Positions 49,456 to 59,532 of a stretch of DNA of 64,000 bases are shown piece by piece. Source of the stretch: Bacteroidia bacterium (GTDB lineage Bacteria; Bacteroidota; Ignavibacteria; SZUA-365); the NCBI GenBank assembly GCA_027493955.1, contig JAOSJT010000001.1:1723131-1787130 (forward strand), given 5' to 3'. Position 1 is the stretch's first letter. Each line of letters begins with the position of its first letter. The notes beneath the pieces were generated by a model. That model ran no database searches. It was given only the letters and a program-made list of their open reading frames with translations, and was not told where the DNA came from. Position numbers and translations under genes: made by a program.

Positions 49456-52400
49456 TCACGGATCGATGAACCAACCGGCCATCCACCAGTGATTGAAACG
49501 GATGGGAACCGTCGTACGGACTACGACCTGATGATACACAGTCCCCTGAGGCGCCTGCAATGCGACACTCGCCACAGGCGGACTTGATGGACCGACCTGG
49601 ACGACGGTCTGTCCGATCACCAGGCCCTGGGCATCGAGACCATGAATGGCAACCTGTCCGCTCTGCGACGGATTCATGAGCATGAACTGCAGTTGCAAAC
49701 CGCCGCTCCACCAGGTGGCGCCGGGAAATTGCGGGTGATCCGTCCCCGCGGGGTTGATTTTCAATCCACCGCTGACGATAATCACATCGTCGTTCTGTTT
49801 TTGGTACATAACGTCATTTCCGCCATTCTCATCGTATGTCAGGAATGAGACTTCCGCTTCCGCTTCCTGAGAATTCACATCCTGCGTCGGGCAGGCCTTG
49901 AGTTTCATGGGGATGCCGGGTGTGATAAAACCATCGGGGAGCGTGCTGAAGTAGATGAACCAGAAATGGATGTTGAAGCAAAAGACCCCTCCGTTTGCTG
50001 GAGTACCATCCGCTTCGGTTCCCGCCGTTCCGACACCTGTTCCGTCGCCAACGCCTCCCGCTGCACCCGGGCCTTTCCCGTCGCCTCCGGCGCCGGCGCT
50101 TCCTCCTTGCGCGGTATAAGTGCCCGGGACGCCGGGATTCTTTCCTTTTGTTCCAGGGTCGCCTCCTGTTGCGGTCGCGGATTTTCCGCTCCCACCGTCT
50201 CCACCGGGTACCGGCGGCGTACAACAGTTTGCTCCTTTGCCACCCTTACCTCCCGTAGCTTCGGCGTCGCCACCATCACCCGCCTTGTGCGAGCCGGCAG
50301 CGATCGGCCAGATATTGCCGGTTGCGCCGTTGCCTCCCTTGCCTCCTGTTGCGGTGGCGGTTCCACCATCGCCGCCTTTTCCTCCGGGACATGTGGGACA
50401 ATCCGTACCGTTCGATGCGGTTGCCGTGGCCTTACCACCTTTGCCGCCGTTGCCGCCACCTTCGGTCGGGGCGCCAACGATGCCGGCACCGGGAAGTGTG
50501 AGAACGTAGCCGATACCTCCCATCTCACCGCCGGGGCCCGAAGTCGCGGTCGCATCGCAGCCGTTCGCGCATGGTCCCGGCGCCGCGTCGGCGGTGGCCG
50601 TTGCGTCGCCGCCCATGCCGCCATTGCCTCTGTTCAGGACAACACCGGCACCAAACACGACCGAGTTGCCTCCGACGAGTATGGATCCGCCCCTACCGCC
50701 CTTACTGGCCGATGCATCCGCGACGGCGGGGCACCCTGTCGCAACGACCGACGCTCCCTTGCCTCCATCCCCGGCGCTCAGCACAGTGCCGGCGGCAAAG
50801 GTAAGAGTACCATTCCGTGACGCGAAACTCAACGTACCGCCATTGCCGCCGACAACGGTTCCACCACCCGCGTCGGCGCCATTTGCGGCGTTCATATTGA
50901 CGTTCACATCAATGTCGCCATCCCTTGCGACGCTGGTTGTCCCGCCCCGTCTTGCCTGAGCGGGACGATTGACACCGGCCCGTCCCGCGCGCGCGACCTG
51001 AGCCGAAGCGGCGTGCGCAGTCTCTGCTGTGACTCCGCCGGATCGAATTTCCTCAAGGGAAATCGGCGTCAGATCCGCGTCTTCGGTGAAGGTATCGGTG
51101 ATCATGATATCGCCGTCGGAAATGATCGCCGGATCCGGTGAAGGAGATGAACCGATCTTCAATTCTCCGTCCGCCACGATACGGATATCCGGTGGATCGG
51201 CAGCGGGCGGTGTGCAAACGTTCGACATGCTTCCGTCCAGGGTGAACGATTCCGTCGTACGAAGCTCGATCACGGCACAGAGGCCGAGCACAACCCCGTC
51301 GATCCGGACCGCATCCACCGCGTGAATCACAACATTGCCGGAGAGAGTGAGAGTGGCCGATGACGCTACCGTGACCGTGGAATACCAGTACTCACCTCCG
51401 GGGAGCGTCAAATCCGCCTGCACATCGAGCGCGGGCGGTGTCACCGAAACGAGGTCGAGCTGTGCATCCGCTGAGTCCCCCGAAGCATCATGTACCCGCA
51501 CCACAAGCGGCGATGTGCCGTCGTCAAGCGGAGTGCCGCTGATGCTGCCGTCTTCGGCAAAGGAAACACCGGGAGGAAGCGCGCCGCTCATCAACGACCA
51601 GCGATACGGGGGCGTTCCCCCCTCGGCTGTCAGTACTGTTGAATACGCCGTTCCCGGCGTGGCATCCGGTAAAGAACTTGTCACGACTCTGAGCGGCGGC
51701 AAATCGAGGTGTACGCTCGATTCGCGCGCATTCAAGTCCTCGTTCATCGAGAAATCAACCGCACGGACAACCACATAGTATGTTTCACCGGGAAGCAAGC
51801 CTCCTATCACGGCCTTGGTAGCGCCATGAATCACCGTTGTCGGCGTGGAAAAATTCTGTCCGCCTGAGCTTGTCGCGACATAGACATTGTAGCTCAGTTC
51901 ATCGCGCATGGCGAGGTTATCCTGCGCGCTATGCCACACGACGGTGAGCTGCCCATCACCGGAAGCGAACGCCGTACTCGCACCGCGAAAAGACGGCGCG
52001 CTCTGATCACCCGCCGCACCTCCTGAAGGAGCGTGGATGCGTTGCCAGGCATCCGGTCCGCGCCGGTTGAGATACATGTTGAAGTCCCCACCGCCCGCGT
52101 CTATACGGGCGGCCAACAGCGGATTGTCATGCATGTCTGCGTTCACTGCTGTTGCCCTGTGTCGGCCGTCCGTTCCGGGCGTGTAAGCCTCGGAGTCGGT
52201 CATCGTTCCGGCGGCATTGTATTGCACGAACAGTACCTCCGACGACGCAGTGCCGGTTTCTGTCCAGCCTGCGCACAGTATTGTCCCCTGCGAATCGAAC
52301 GCGACTTGTGAGAACACTTCGCTGTGCCCCGAACCGCCGTCGTAGATATTTGCCCAAGCCCGGGTACCGTCAGCGTTAAAACGGATGACGAACGCGTCGC

Positions 52401-53037
52401 CGTCACTTCCCCCGCCTGTACTCCCCGCCACCGCGGCATGCGAGCCTCCGGCGATGCTCATGGGCCAGGCGTTCCCATTTCCCGCGTAGGTATCCGACCA
52501 CAGTTGGTCGGCGTCGTCGTCGAACGCCGTCACCACCGACACAACCGAAGCATCCGGCATGGTGGAAGCCGAGGCGACAAGGATGCTGCCGTTGGAGAGC
52601 ACCGCCAGATCCACCGGAATATCGCTGGAGGTGGCCGAGGAGGTAAATACTTTCGACCATTGCAGCACACCCATTGGATCGTACTTGAGCAGTATGGCAT
52701 GCCATCGCATATCGCTTTCAAAGACCGAGCCGAGCACATAGGTATTGCCGTTTCCATCCACGGCGATGGACGCCGCCTTTTCATCGCCCCCGGTGCCGTA
52801 TTCTTCTTCCCAGATGGTAGCACCGGTGCGGTCGAGACACAGCGTGACAATATTCCAATCTCCCGCCGCGCCAAAAGTTGCGCCGGTGAGATACACGCGC
52901 TCATTCGCCGTCACCATGCGCGCGCATTCATCCGGCACGCCGGCAGCGCTGCCGTAACGCGCGGTCCATTCCTGGGCCGCAGCGAAACGAGTGCAGGTGA
53001 CAAGCGACAGAATCATGAGTAGTAATCGAGTGTTCAT
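49456..53037 (-). CDS. Large secreted SBBP / FN3 / Ig-like protein with a PGRS-like glycine-rich region
   Basis: A 1193-residue protein; ATG 53037 follows AGGAGG and gives a signal peptide ending AAAQ. Residues 25-330: SBBP-like beta-propeller repeats (YGTGGDEKAASIAVDGNGNT, VYLTGATFGAAGDWNIV). Residues 330-450: fibronectin III-like (YNVYVATSSGGQNF, PGETYYVVVRAVDFSMNEDL). Residues 455-545: putative He_PIG/Ig domain (TPGTAYSTVLTAEGGTPPYR, SLMSGALPPGV). Residues 700-1035 are extremely Gly/Ala-rich with GGxGG repeats and Cys pairs, PGRS-like. The last 150 residues are a beta-rich domain ending GWFIDP. No T9SS sorting signal is seen at its C-terminus; the next gene (48747) carries one and could be its anchor partner. 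Function: likely surface adhesin or matrix protein. Confidence 0.8.
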   Translation of the reverse strand: MNTRLLLMILSLVTCTRFAAAQEWTARYGSAAGVPDECARMVTANERVYLTGATFGAAGDWNIVTLCLDRTGATIWEEEYGTGGDEKAASIAVDGNGNTYVLGSVFESDMRWHAILLKYDPMGVLQWSKVFTSSATSSDIPVDLAVLSNGSILVASASTMPDASVVSVVTAFDDDADQLWSDTYAGNGNAWPMSIAGGSHAAVAGSTGGGSDGDAFVIRFNADGTRAWANIYDGGSGHSEVFSQVAFDSQGTILCAGWTETGTASSEVLFVQYNAAGTMTDSEAYTPGTDGRHRATAVNADMHDNPLLAARIDAGGGDFNMYLNRRGPDAWQRIHAPSGGAAGDQSAPSFRGASTAFASGDGQLTVVWHSAQDNLAMRDELSYNVYVATSSGGQNFSTPTTVIHGATKAVIGGLLPGETYYVVVRAVDFSMNEDLNARESSVHLDLPPLRVVTSSLPDATPGTAYSTVLTAEGGTPPYRWSLMSGALPPGVSFAEDGSISGTPLDDGTSPLVVRVHDASGDSADAQLDLVSVTPPALDVQADLTLPGGEYWYSTVTVASSATLTLSGNVVIHAVDAVRIDGVVLGLCAVIELRTTESFTLDGSMSNVCTPPAADPPDIRIVADGELKIGSSPSPDPAIISDGDIMITDTFTEDADLTPISLEEIRSGGVTAETAHAASAQVARAGRAGVNRPAQARRGGTTSVARDGDIDVNVNMNAANGADAGGGTVVGGNGGTLSFASRNGTLTFAAGTVLSAGDGGKGASVVATGCPAVADASASKGGRGGSILVGGNSVVFGAGVVLNRGNGGMGGDATATADAAPGPCANGCDATATSGPGGEMGGIGYVLTLPGAGIVGAPTEGGGNGGKGGKATATASNGTDCPTCPGGKGGDGGTATATGGKGGNGATGNIWPIAAGSHKAGDGGDAEATGGKGGKGANCCTPPVPGGDGGSGKSATATGGDPGTKGKNPGVPGTYTAQGGSAGAGGDGKGPGAAGGVGDGTGVGTAGTEADGTPANGGVFCFNIHFWFIYFSTLPDGFITPGIPMKLKACPTQDVNSQEAEAEVSFLTYDENGGNDVMYQKQNDDVIIVSGGLKINPAGTDHPQFPGATWWSGGLQLQFMLMNPSQSGQVAIHGLDAQGLVIGQTVVQVGPSSPPVASVALQAPQGTVYHQVVVRTTVPIRFNHWWMAGWFIDP

Positions 53038-53261
53038 ACGACCTCCTGTCAATACGGGACATGACCGATGCGCCGCCATTGGTCAGTGACGACCGTACGA
53101 CGATCGGGTGTTGTTGTAGTGCAAAAAGGAGCGTGTATAGGGAGGTGCGTCTGGCGATCCGTACATTCACACGGCGACGACTATCGACGAAAGATTATTT
53201 ATCTCCTCGGAGAGGTTTTCCGTCGCGGGTGCTTCTTATCTGGTTGCGGGTATTTCGGCGC

Positions 53262-53290
53262 AAGCTACAAAACTCTTGCGTGTATGTCAA
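53262..53290 (-). promoter_or_regulatory. Sigma70-like promoter of the secreted-protein operon
   Basis: On the minus strand TTGACA (53290-53285), 17 bases, TAGCTT (53267-53262). A leader of about 220 bases precedes the start at 53037. No other box in the 355-bp gap matched as well. Confidence 0.45.
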
Positions 53291-53392
53291 GTTTGTACAC
53301 ATTTTTTTCGTGTGCGGAATAATTCCCTTTCGAAGGGATGCGCACTCCCTCTCATCCGCTCGTCCCCTCAGAACCGGACCGCCCGCCTATGC

Positions 53393-54157
53393 TCACTTGG
53401 GATTCCCCTGCTCATCCCACTCCCGCGCCTTCCCCTGCCGCTGACCGTTGCTGTAGCGGATCTCGGATTTCTTTTTCCCGTTTTCATACCAGTCGATGCG
53501 CGTTCCGTGCACACGACCGTTGCTGTGCGGAATTTCCGTCTGTATCTGCCCGGAAGCGAACCAGCGGCGTGCGGTGCCGTGGATCACGCCATCCTTGAAC
53601 GGTATTTCGGATTTCTTGTTGCCATTCTGATACCATTCCACCTGCGAGCCGTGCTCCTTGCCGTTGCGGTACAACGCTTCACTCCGCTTCTTCCCGTCGG
53701 GATACCATATCGTTTCCTTGCCGTGCGGGAGCCCGTTTGTATGCGGTGTCTCGAATTCCCTGGCGCCGGATTCGTACCAGCCGCGGGACGTGCCTTCAAT
53801 CCTGCCCTTTTTGTACGTGACTTCGCTCATTTTCCCGCCGCCGCGAAAGTACGTCGTTGCAACGCCGTCCACTGTTCCGTTCACAAAGGTCAGCACGGAG
53901 TAAAACGCGGCCGAGTCCGGATGCGCGACGGGCTTCATGTCTTTGTCGAACAACAGCGTCCACCGTCCCTGCTGCCTCCCTTTCTCGTCGAGTTTGTTCG
54001 GGGATTGGGGAAATTGCGCGAAGGCAGCACCGTGCGGAACCAGAGTGATGAACAGCAGCATTACGATGACGACGAACACGGGAGCGACTCCGCGAAGCGA
54101 GTGAATGCCACAATGCGGGATCGTACAGAGGAGAGATTCAGCGGAAGGACAGATCAT
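53393..54157 (-). CDS. Secreted MORN-repeat (MORN_2) protein
   Basis: A 254-residue protein. ATG 54157 was preferred over the GTG at 54187. An N-terminal membrane or signal segment (about residues 25-45, VAPVFVVIVMLLFITLVPHG) is followed by about seven MORN_2 repeats, each with a YxxGxxxxE pattern: YFRGGGKMSEVTYKKGRIEG, WYESGAREFETPHTNGLPHG, WYPDGKKRSEALYRNGKEHG, WYQNGNKKSEIPFKDGVIHG, WYENGKKKSEIRYSNGQRQG. YwqK-type antitoxin annotations in databases rest on these repeats only; no toxin gene is near. Its stop lies 355 bases before the secreted-protein operon. Confidence 0.82.
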   Translation of the reverse strand: MICPSAESLLCTIPHCGIHSLRGVAPVFVVIVMLLFITLVPHGAAFAQFPQSPNKLDEKGRQQGRWTLLFDKDMKPVAHPDSAAFYSVLTFVNGTVDGVATTYFRGGGKMSEVTYKKGRIEGTSRGWYESGAREFETPHTNGLPHGKETIWYPDGKKRSEALYRNGKEHGSQVEWYQNGNKKSEIPFKDGVIHGTARRWFASGQIQTEIPHSNGRVHGTRIDWYENGKKKSEIRYSNGQRQGKAREWDEQGNPK

Positions 54158-54220
54158 GGTGTAACACCCTTTCGTTGCGCCAGACACACATACCGAAAGA
54201 TAACGGGAATCGGGAATTCC

Positions 54221-54787
54221 TCACTCCTTGTAACTCATCAATTTGTGCGTGCCGTTCAACTGCACGATAGAGCCCGCGTACGCGAGCTCAACGGACTTTC
54301 CCCGCTCGTCCAGCACGTCCACGCGCGTACCGCTCCACACCTCGAAGGATGCGTATTTCTCCACTCCTTCGACGAAGCGTAAGCGTGTGATCGAGTATCT
54401 GCGCCCGCCGAGGTCACGCAACATGCGCCTGAGTCCCTTGTCGCTTTTGATTGCGAGATTCCTCCAGGCAAAGCCTTCGGGGACGTTCATCGCCGGATCG
54501 CTCATGGGAAATTCCGGCCATAGCCAATGCTGAAATTCCTCTTCCGTCACCAACAGCGAAGCCAATGTCGCAGTGTCGCGCTCGGCGATGGCGCTGATAT
54601 AGATGGAGAACAGCGAATCAACCGTCGGAAATACAGGCGAGAACTTCCTGGCGCGAACGGAGTCCGGCAGTTCGCCCTCGGACTTCTGATCGACCGTTGC
54701 GTCGTCCGCCGCGGCGTGCGTATTCTTTTCGCGCTGGCCGCAACTCGCCAGGAGAAGCACGGTGAGGAGAAGAAGAATGCGTTTCAT
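54221..54787 (-). CDS. Lipoprotein of unknown function
   Basis: A 188-residue protein with a lipoprotein signal (MKRILLLLTVLLLASC, Cys16) and a 170-residue alpha/beta domain (TVDSLFSIYISAIAERDTAT, TLASLLVTEEEF, EGFAWRNLAIKSDKGL). The domain resembles general lipoproteins that sense or bind a ligand; no family was recognised. It lies 64 bases upstream of the MORN-repeat gene on the same strand, so the two may form an operon. Confidence 0.65.
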   Translation of the reverse strand: MKRILLLLTVLLLASCGQREKNTHAAADDATVDQKSEGELPDSVRARKFSPVFPTVDSLFSIYISAIAERDTATLASLLVTEEEFQHWLWPEFPMSDPAMNVPEGFAWRNLAIKSDKGLRRMLRDLGGRRYSITRLRFVEGVEKYASFEVWSGTRVDVLDERGKSVELAYAGSIVQLNGTHKLMSYKE

Positions 54788-54872
54788 ACGAGCTGAGAAT
54801 AATGTGGCCGTGCGCGTGAGAATGCGGATGCGTCGGCATCAGTACAAAATAGGGAAACAACGGAATAATCGT

Positions 54873-54929
54873 GAGGCCAGAGGCGGGGGCCCGCACCGTG
54901 TCCGGTAACGGTATCCCGCCCCTGGCCTC
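54873..54929. terminator. Strong hairpin downstream of the beta-helix lipoprotein gene
   Basis: GAGGCCAG, AGGCGGG (54873-54887) pairs with CCCGCCC, CTGGCCTC (54915-54929); an inner stem CACCGTGTCCGGTAACGGT is also possible. It follows the stop at 54960 on the minus strand. No long U run. Confidence 0.6.
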
Positions 54930-54959
54930 AGCGCCTGAGATCAGGGGACACGTTCGCGT

Positions 54960-56336
54960 TTAGTTCTTCGCGAAATTCGTCCAGCCACTCAACCAGTTCG
55001 TCGCACCATCGAAGGCGCCGACATACGGGGCGGCGGTAAAGAAGCCCTTGCTCATGGGATCCATTGTCGGATCGGCCGCACCGCTCAATGCAGGGCTACC
55101 CGCCTTCGGACGGGGATCAGGCGTGGTAAACACGATGCTGGTCAGCATGGGATCCGCTTCGCGGGTGTTCCACTCGGCGGGAATGCTCTGCACGGTCGTG
55201 CCGGAGCTGGTACGATGCGCGTAGCCGCCCTTTCCGCCGTGGAAAATCGAGTTCTTGATGTAGGATGCGCCGCTGGTCATGTGACCAATGGAGCCGCTGC
55301 CGTCCACCACGGCCGAGTAATTGCCGAAGTTGGTAACAAGCACGTTGGCAAATCGGGGTTGGCTGTTACGACGAATGTAGAGACCGTCGTTGTTGTCATC
55401 ATTCGCCTTTTCCTTGCCCGTACCGATCACCGTCCAGTTGTAAATGAGCGGGCTGGTCAGCGTCTGTGTGCCGTCGTACGAGAGACCGTCGGCGCCGCTG
55501 GTCGGGGCGGTGGTCATGTTGCTGCTGCCGGAAGCGTCGTTGTCCATTTCGAGGCCGCGGTTCGCAAGATCGGGATCCTGCAGGGCAAGGAGGAATTGCA
55601 GCTTACCGGAGAAACCATAGTCCATGTCGAATGCATCGTCGTCGTTGCCGGAGCTGACAAGCCACTTGCCGTTCACGGTACCACCGAACCATTCGAAACC
55701 GTCATCGGCGATGAAATGTGTCTGCACATGCTCGATGATGGTGCCGGTGCCGACGCCGTTGAGCGTGAGGCCGTTGATTTCATTGTCCGGTGTAATCTTG
55801 GTGCCGCCGTACTCGATGCGCACGTAACGAAGAATACCGCTGTTGTCGTCGGCCTTTGCGCCGCCATAGGCGCCGGTGTTGCCTTCGCCGACGCCGGTGC
55901 CGCCCGGCCAGTTGGTGGGTGCCAGGCCATTGAGCACGATACCGCCCCAGTCGCCACGCTTGCGCTGGCCGGCGGGCTGGCTGGAAGTAAAGATGATCGG
56001 TTTGGACGCGGTGCCGTCGGCAATGATTTTACCGCTTGCCTGATTGCCGCTGCCACGCACGGTGATGAGCGCGCCCTTGGTGGCGAAATCACCTTCAATG
56101 CGCGTCCCGGCGGGAATGGTGAGCACGGCACCGGGCTGCACGAGCACAAAGCCCTTGAGCACGTAGACGCTGTCCGCATTCAGGGTGCGGCTGCCAAGAA
56201 TGTTGCCTGCGAGTTCCGCGCGTGTGTCGGTGGGGTTGGGATTGATCGGGGTGCTGTCGTCGTCGTCGCTGCAACCACCGAAGATCAACGCACCGGCAAG
56301 AGTACCGAGCGCAAGAAAACGGGTGATGGAAGACAT
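54960..56336 (-). CDS. Parallel beta-helix-like lipoprotein, partner of the TonB receptor
   Basis: A 458-residue protein. ATG 56336 gives a lipobox signal (TLAGALIFGGC, Cys22) and an acidic linker SDDDD. The rest is Gly/Asn-rich with repeats typical of right-handed beta-helix proteins: VRIEYGGTKITPDNEINGLT, LNGVGTGTIIEHVQTHFIAD, IYNWTVIGTGKEKAND and SPALSGAADP. Many Asp and Asn lie on the turns, as in surface lipoproteins that bind polymers or metal. It lies 134 bases downstream of the TonB receptor gene on the same strand; lipoprotein/receptor pairs usually take up one substrate together. The substrate is unknown. Confidence 0.75.
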   Translation of the reverse strand: MSSITRFLALGTLAGALIFGGCSDDDDSTPINPNPTDTRAELAGNILGSRTLNADSVYVLKGFVLVQPGAVLTIPAGTRIEGDFATKGALITVRGSGNQASGKIIADGTASKPIIFTSSQPAGQRKRGDWGGIVLNGLAPTNWPGGTGVGEGNTGAYGGAKADDNSGILRYVRIEYGGTKITPDNEINGLTLNGVGTGTIIEHVQTHFIADDGFEWFGGTVNGKWLVSSGNDDDAFDMDYGFSGKLQFLLALQDPDLANRGLEMDNDASGSSNMTTAPTSGADGLSYDGTQTLTSPLIYNWTVIGTGKEKANDDNNDGLYIRRNSQPRFANVLVTNFGNYSAVVDGSGSIGHMTSGASYIKNSIFHGGKGGYAHRTSSGTTVQSIPAEWNTREADPMLTSIVFTTPDPRPKAGSPALSGAADPTMDPMSKGFFTAAPYVGAFDGATNWLSGWTNFAKN

Positions 56337-56470
56337 ACAAAAAACTCCGGTAATGTAATAAATAGTGTGAGTGAACGATGCTGGTCCCGGGTACCGACGT
56401 CGCGGGAGGGGATGGGCATCAGCCCATCCGCACCCCGTACGACATCGTGTCCGAGAAGACAATTCTCATG

Positions 56471-59275
56471 TTACAGGCTGTAGGACAAGCCGAGGGAGAA
56501 CGACCGGCCTATCGAATACCGCGAGGTCTCCAGGTCGCCCATGCGGAAGATGTAATCCTCATTCAGGAGGTTCTTCATGGCGAGCTTGACGCTGACGGTT
56601 TCCAGAACTTTCTGCGCTATGGTGAGATCGAGCTGATTGCGGGCCTGTTCGTACGTATCGTCATACCCGCTGGTGCCGATCTCGCGAATGCGTTCGCCGA
56701 GCAGATTGTAGAACAGCATCACGTTCGTGCCCGTCGGTGCGCTGTACCCGAGCGAAAGATTTACCACATACGGCGACATCCCTTCGAGCGGACGTTCGCT
56801 GTTGGCGAAGCCGGCGGCCGACAGGTAGTCGAGCCCCGGAATGGCGCGCACCGCGAAGTTCTCGTCCTTACGGAATTCGATGCGCGACTGCACCAGCGTG
56901 ACATTCATCCCGACGTTGAAATTCTCGAGCAGGTCGTGAGCGAAGCCGAGATTCTTGCGCACCTCGAATTCGAGGCCGACATTCTCCGCGTCGTTCGCGT
57001 TGATGGGGATGACGAAGTTGTTGTTGGCGCTGGGATACAGCACTTTCTCGATAGGATCGTTGAACTGCTTGTAAAATGCGCTCACGGCGACGATTTCACC
57101 CGGATTGGGATACCATTCCCAGCGGACATCGTAATTCTGAATGTCCGTTTGTTTCAGCGCGGCGTTGCCGAAGGTGCTCGTACGATAATCGTCGAAGCGG
57201 AACGGCGCCAGCTCGCGGAATTCGGGACGGGCAATGGTCTTGCTGAACGCCGCGCGGAGATTCATGTTCGGTGTGACGGTGTAGACCAGATTCACCGCAG
57301 GCAGAATGTTCGCGTCTTTCAGGGAGGCATTCATATTTTCGGGAGACGTCACGCCGAAAGGATCGAAGGACGTGACTTCCGTAGCGATATTCTCGTAGCG
57401 GGCACCGGCGATCATACGGAGCCGGTCGGTCAGGGCGAGGTCAATCATGGCATACCCCGCGAAGGTGGCCTCGTCGGCATCGTAGGAATCATTGGCGGCG
57501 GTGGCATCGAGAAATTCGATATTGCCGGCGGCGACGTTTTCCGGTGTGAACAGTTCTTCGGGCGACAGATATTGCGATGCGCTGTTCACATTGCTGAACA
57601 AAAATCGGCGGGCGCTGAATTCGCGTGTGCGCACATCCGCCAGCGCTCCGACTTTAACGCGGCTGTTCTGACCCAAGGCGTTGACGGGAACAATCCAGTC
57701 CAGCCCGGCGCTGTAGCTCTGATCGTTGAGATCGGAGAAAAAGCGTCCGTTGCCGCTGCCGAAATTGTTGGGCAGGAAATAGCGGCCGGTGCTCTGCTCC
57801 AGCGCGTACACGGTTTCACGGTTGTCCGGTTCGTCGCGCTGTGCCGTGGCTATGGACGCGCGCCATTCCAGACGCGAATCGAGTGTGTTCTTCATCTGAT
57901 GTTCGCCCGACAGCACGGAGGAGAAAATGGTGCGTCCCACGAACTGGAGACGGGACGAGCGATAGAAACCGGAAGATGATCCCTGCGCGCTGTAGCCGTC
58001 AATGAGGCGAGCCTCGTCGTCGGACGAGCGGTTGAAAATGGACTTGACGCTGATTTTATCGTTGTCGGAAAGACGCGTGCTGAGATTGAGCAGAGCGCCC
58101 CAGAGCACGGAGTTCGTTCCCTGGCGCACGGTGTAATCGTCCTTGAGCTGGGCGACACCGGTCGCGGGATCAATTTCCTGCGTCGGATAGCGCTCGCGTT
58201 TCTCGCGGTAGCTGGTTTCGGCGCTGTAGGACAGCGAGGCGAGATACCCCACCGGCAGCGAGCCGAGTGTGAACTGATCACCGATGGAGAAATTCACACC
58301 GAGATTCGGCGCGGCGGTACGGTTTTCCGGCGTCCACTGATTGTTGAACAGTCCCAGCAGTCCCGCGCTCTGTGCGGCGGTGGGACGGTTCGAAGGAGGC
58401 GTGGAGGGCACGGCCGAAGGCAACGAGCGCGTGCCATCGTCAAAGCCGAGGAAATCCGTCGCACCGCCCGTGTATCCGGGAATGGAAGCGGACGAGGTAT
58501 TGGTGTTGAAACCCGTGGAAATACCCGCGTTCATCGTGAACGCCGTGGGAAATTCCCGTGTATTGATTTTTACCAGACCGCCGGAGAAATTTCCGGGTTG
58601 ATCGGGGGTAAAGGTTTTCGCGGTAATAAGATTCTGAATCATATTCGAAGGAAAAAGGTCGAACGGCACCACCTTTTTCTCGGGTTCGGGACTGGGAATA
58701 GACACGTCGTTGAGCTGTGTGTTGCTGTAACGCTCGCCGAGTCCGCGCACGTAGGTGTATTTTCCGCCGACGACGGACACACCGGTGACGCGCTTGACGG
58801 CATCGGCTGCATCGGAGTCGGGAGAGCGTTTGATCTGTTCTTCACTGATGGCGTCGCTCACGCCGGCAGCTTTTTTCTGCAACGCCAGCAGCGCGGCCTC
58901 GGAATTGCGCACGGCTGCAGCTTCCACCACAACCTCTTCCATTTCAAAAGTCTCGGACTCGAGCGAGACGTTGATCGTCGTCGGCTTGCCGGCGACCAAT
59001 TCCACTCCGCGGACCAATTTCTTCGTATAGGAAACGTAGGAAATCTGCAGATCATACTTCCCGGCCGACAGGTCCCGTATCAGGTACACTCCATCGAGAT
59101 CGGTGGTTGCGCCTTTGCTTTTACCGACGAGCAGCACGTTGGCGCCGATGAGGGGCTCTCCCGTCGCGGCATCCACGACCTTACCGGAGACGCTTGCGTT
59201 CTGGGAGAGCGCGAGAGAGGGGAAAAACAGGACCAGAGCGACGAACAGTCGCCGCCATTTGATGAACTTGAGCAT
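56471..59275 (-). CDS. TonB-dependent outer membrane receptor with N-terminal carboxypeptidase-regulatory-like domain
   Basis: A 934-residue protein; ATG 59275 gives a signal peptide (LFVALVLFFPSLALS). Residues 30-115 are the CarboxypepD_reg domain (VSGKVVDAATGEPLIGANVL, GATTDLDGVYLIRDLSAGKY). The plug begins near residue 120 (EEVVVEAAAVRNSEAALLAL, IKRSPDSDAADAVKRVTGVS, YVRGLGERYSNTQLNDVSIP), then a 22-strand barrel ends with the aromatic-type C-terminus SIGRSFSLGLSYSL. The plug matches the family whose genes sit with beta-helix lipoproteins; uptake substrate unknown. The upstream neighbour across a repeat cluster is an alkaline phosphatase, so a phosphate-related function is possible (inference). 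Confidence 0.9.
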   Translation of the reverse strand: MLKFIKWRRLFVALVLFFPSLALSQNASVSGKVVDAATGEPLIGANVLLVGKSKGATTDLDGVYLIRDLSAGKYDLQISYVSYTKKLVRGVELVAGKPTTINVSLESETFEMEEVVVEAAAVRNSEAALLALQKKAAGVSDAISEEQIKRSPDSDAADAVKRVTGVSVVGGKYTYVRGLGERYSNTQLNDVSIPSPEPEKKVVPFDLFPSNMIQNLITAKTFTPDQPGNFSGGLVKINTREFPTAFTMNAGISTGFNTNTSSASIPGYTGGATDFLGFDDGTRSLPSAVPSTPPSNRPTAAQSAGLLGLFNNQWTPENRTAAPNLGVNFSIGDQFTLGSLPVGYLASLSYSAETSYREKRERYPTQEIDPATGVAQLKDDYTVRQGTNSVLWGALLNLSTRLSDNDKISVKSIFNRSSDDEARLIDGYSAQGSSSGFYRSSRLQFVGRTIFSSVLSGEHQMKNTLDSRLEWRASIATAQRDEPDNRETVYALEQSTGRYFLPNNFGSGNGRFFSDLNDQSYSAGLDWIVPVNALGQNSRVKVGALADVRTREFSARRFLFSNVNSASQYLSPEELFTPENVAAGNIEFLDATAANDSYDADEATFAGYAMIDLALTDRLRMIAGARYENIATEVTSFDPFGVTSPENMNASLKDANILPAVNLVYTVTPNMNLRAAFSKTIARPEFRELAPFRFDDYRTSTFGNAALKQTDIQNYDVRWEWYPNPGEIVAVSAFYKQFNDPIEKVLYPSANNNFVIPINANDAENVGLEFEVRKNLGFAHDLLENFNVGMNVTLVQSRIEFRKDENFAVRAIPGLDYLSAAGFANSERPLEGMSPYVVNLSLGYSAPTGTNVMLFYNLLGERIREIGTSGYDDTYEQARNQLDLTIAQKVLETVSVKLAMKNLLNEDYIFRMGDLETSRYSIGRSFSLGLSYSL

Positions 59276-59390
59276 GGTATGTCTTCTCGGACATGAATGA
59301 AACATGCTTCAAATTATCCCCGCCGTGTTAGGGGTTTATTAGCGATGCGTTTGTTTTCGGTGTGAAATGCGGCGGGGAGGGTGAAGGGTG

Positions 59391-59532
59391 AATCGTTAAG
59401 CGTTAAACGTGAAACGTTAATCGTGAAACGTGAAACGTGAAACGTTAATCGTGAAACGTTAATCGTGAAACGTTAATCGTGAAACGTTAATCGTGAAACG
59501 TGAAACGTTAATCGTGAAACGTGACACGAGAC
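59391..59532. repeat. Microsatellite-like run of GTGAAACGTTAATC words
   Basis: The 14-mer CGTGAAACGTTAAT and its shortened form CGTGAAA recur about ten times between 59391 and 59532. No coding meaning. Confidence 0.85.

Noticed and set aside
53393-54157. YwqK-type toxin-antitoxin call for the MORN protein
   Set aside because: The call would rest on MORN_2 repeats alone; the protein is secreted and no toxin gene is next to it.
56378-57979. 533-codon frame antisense to the TonB receptor
   Set aside because: By-product of codon bias in the receptor gene.
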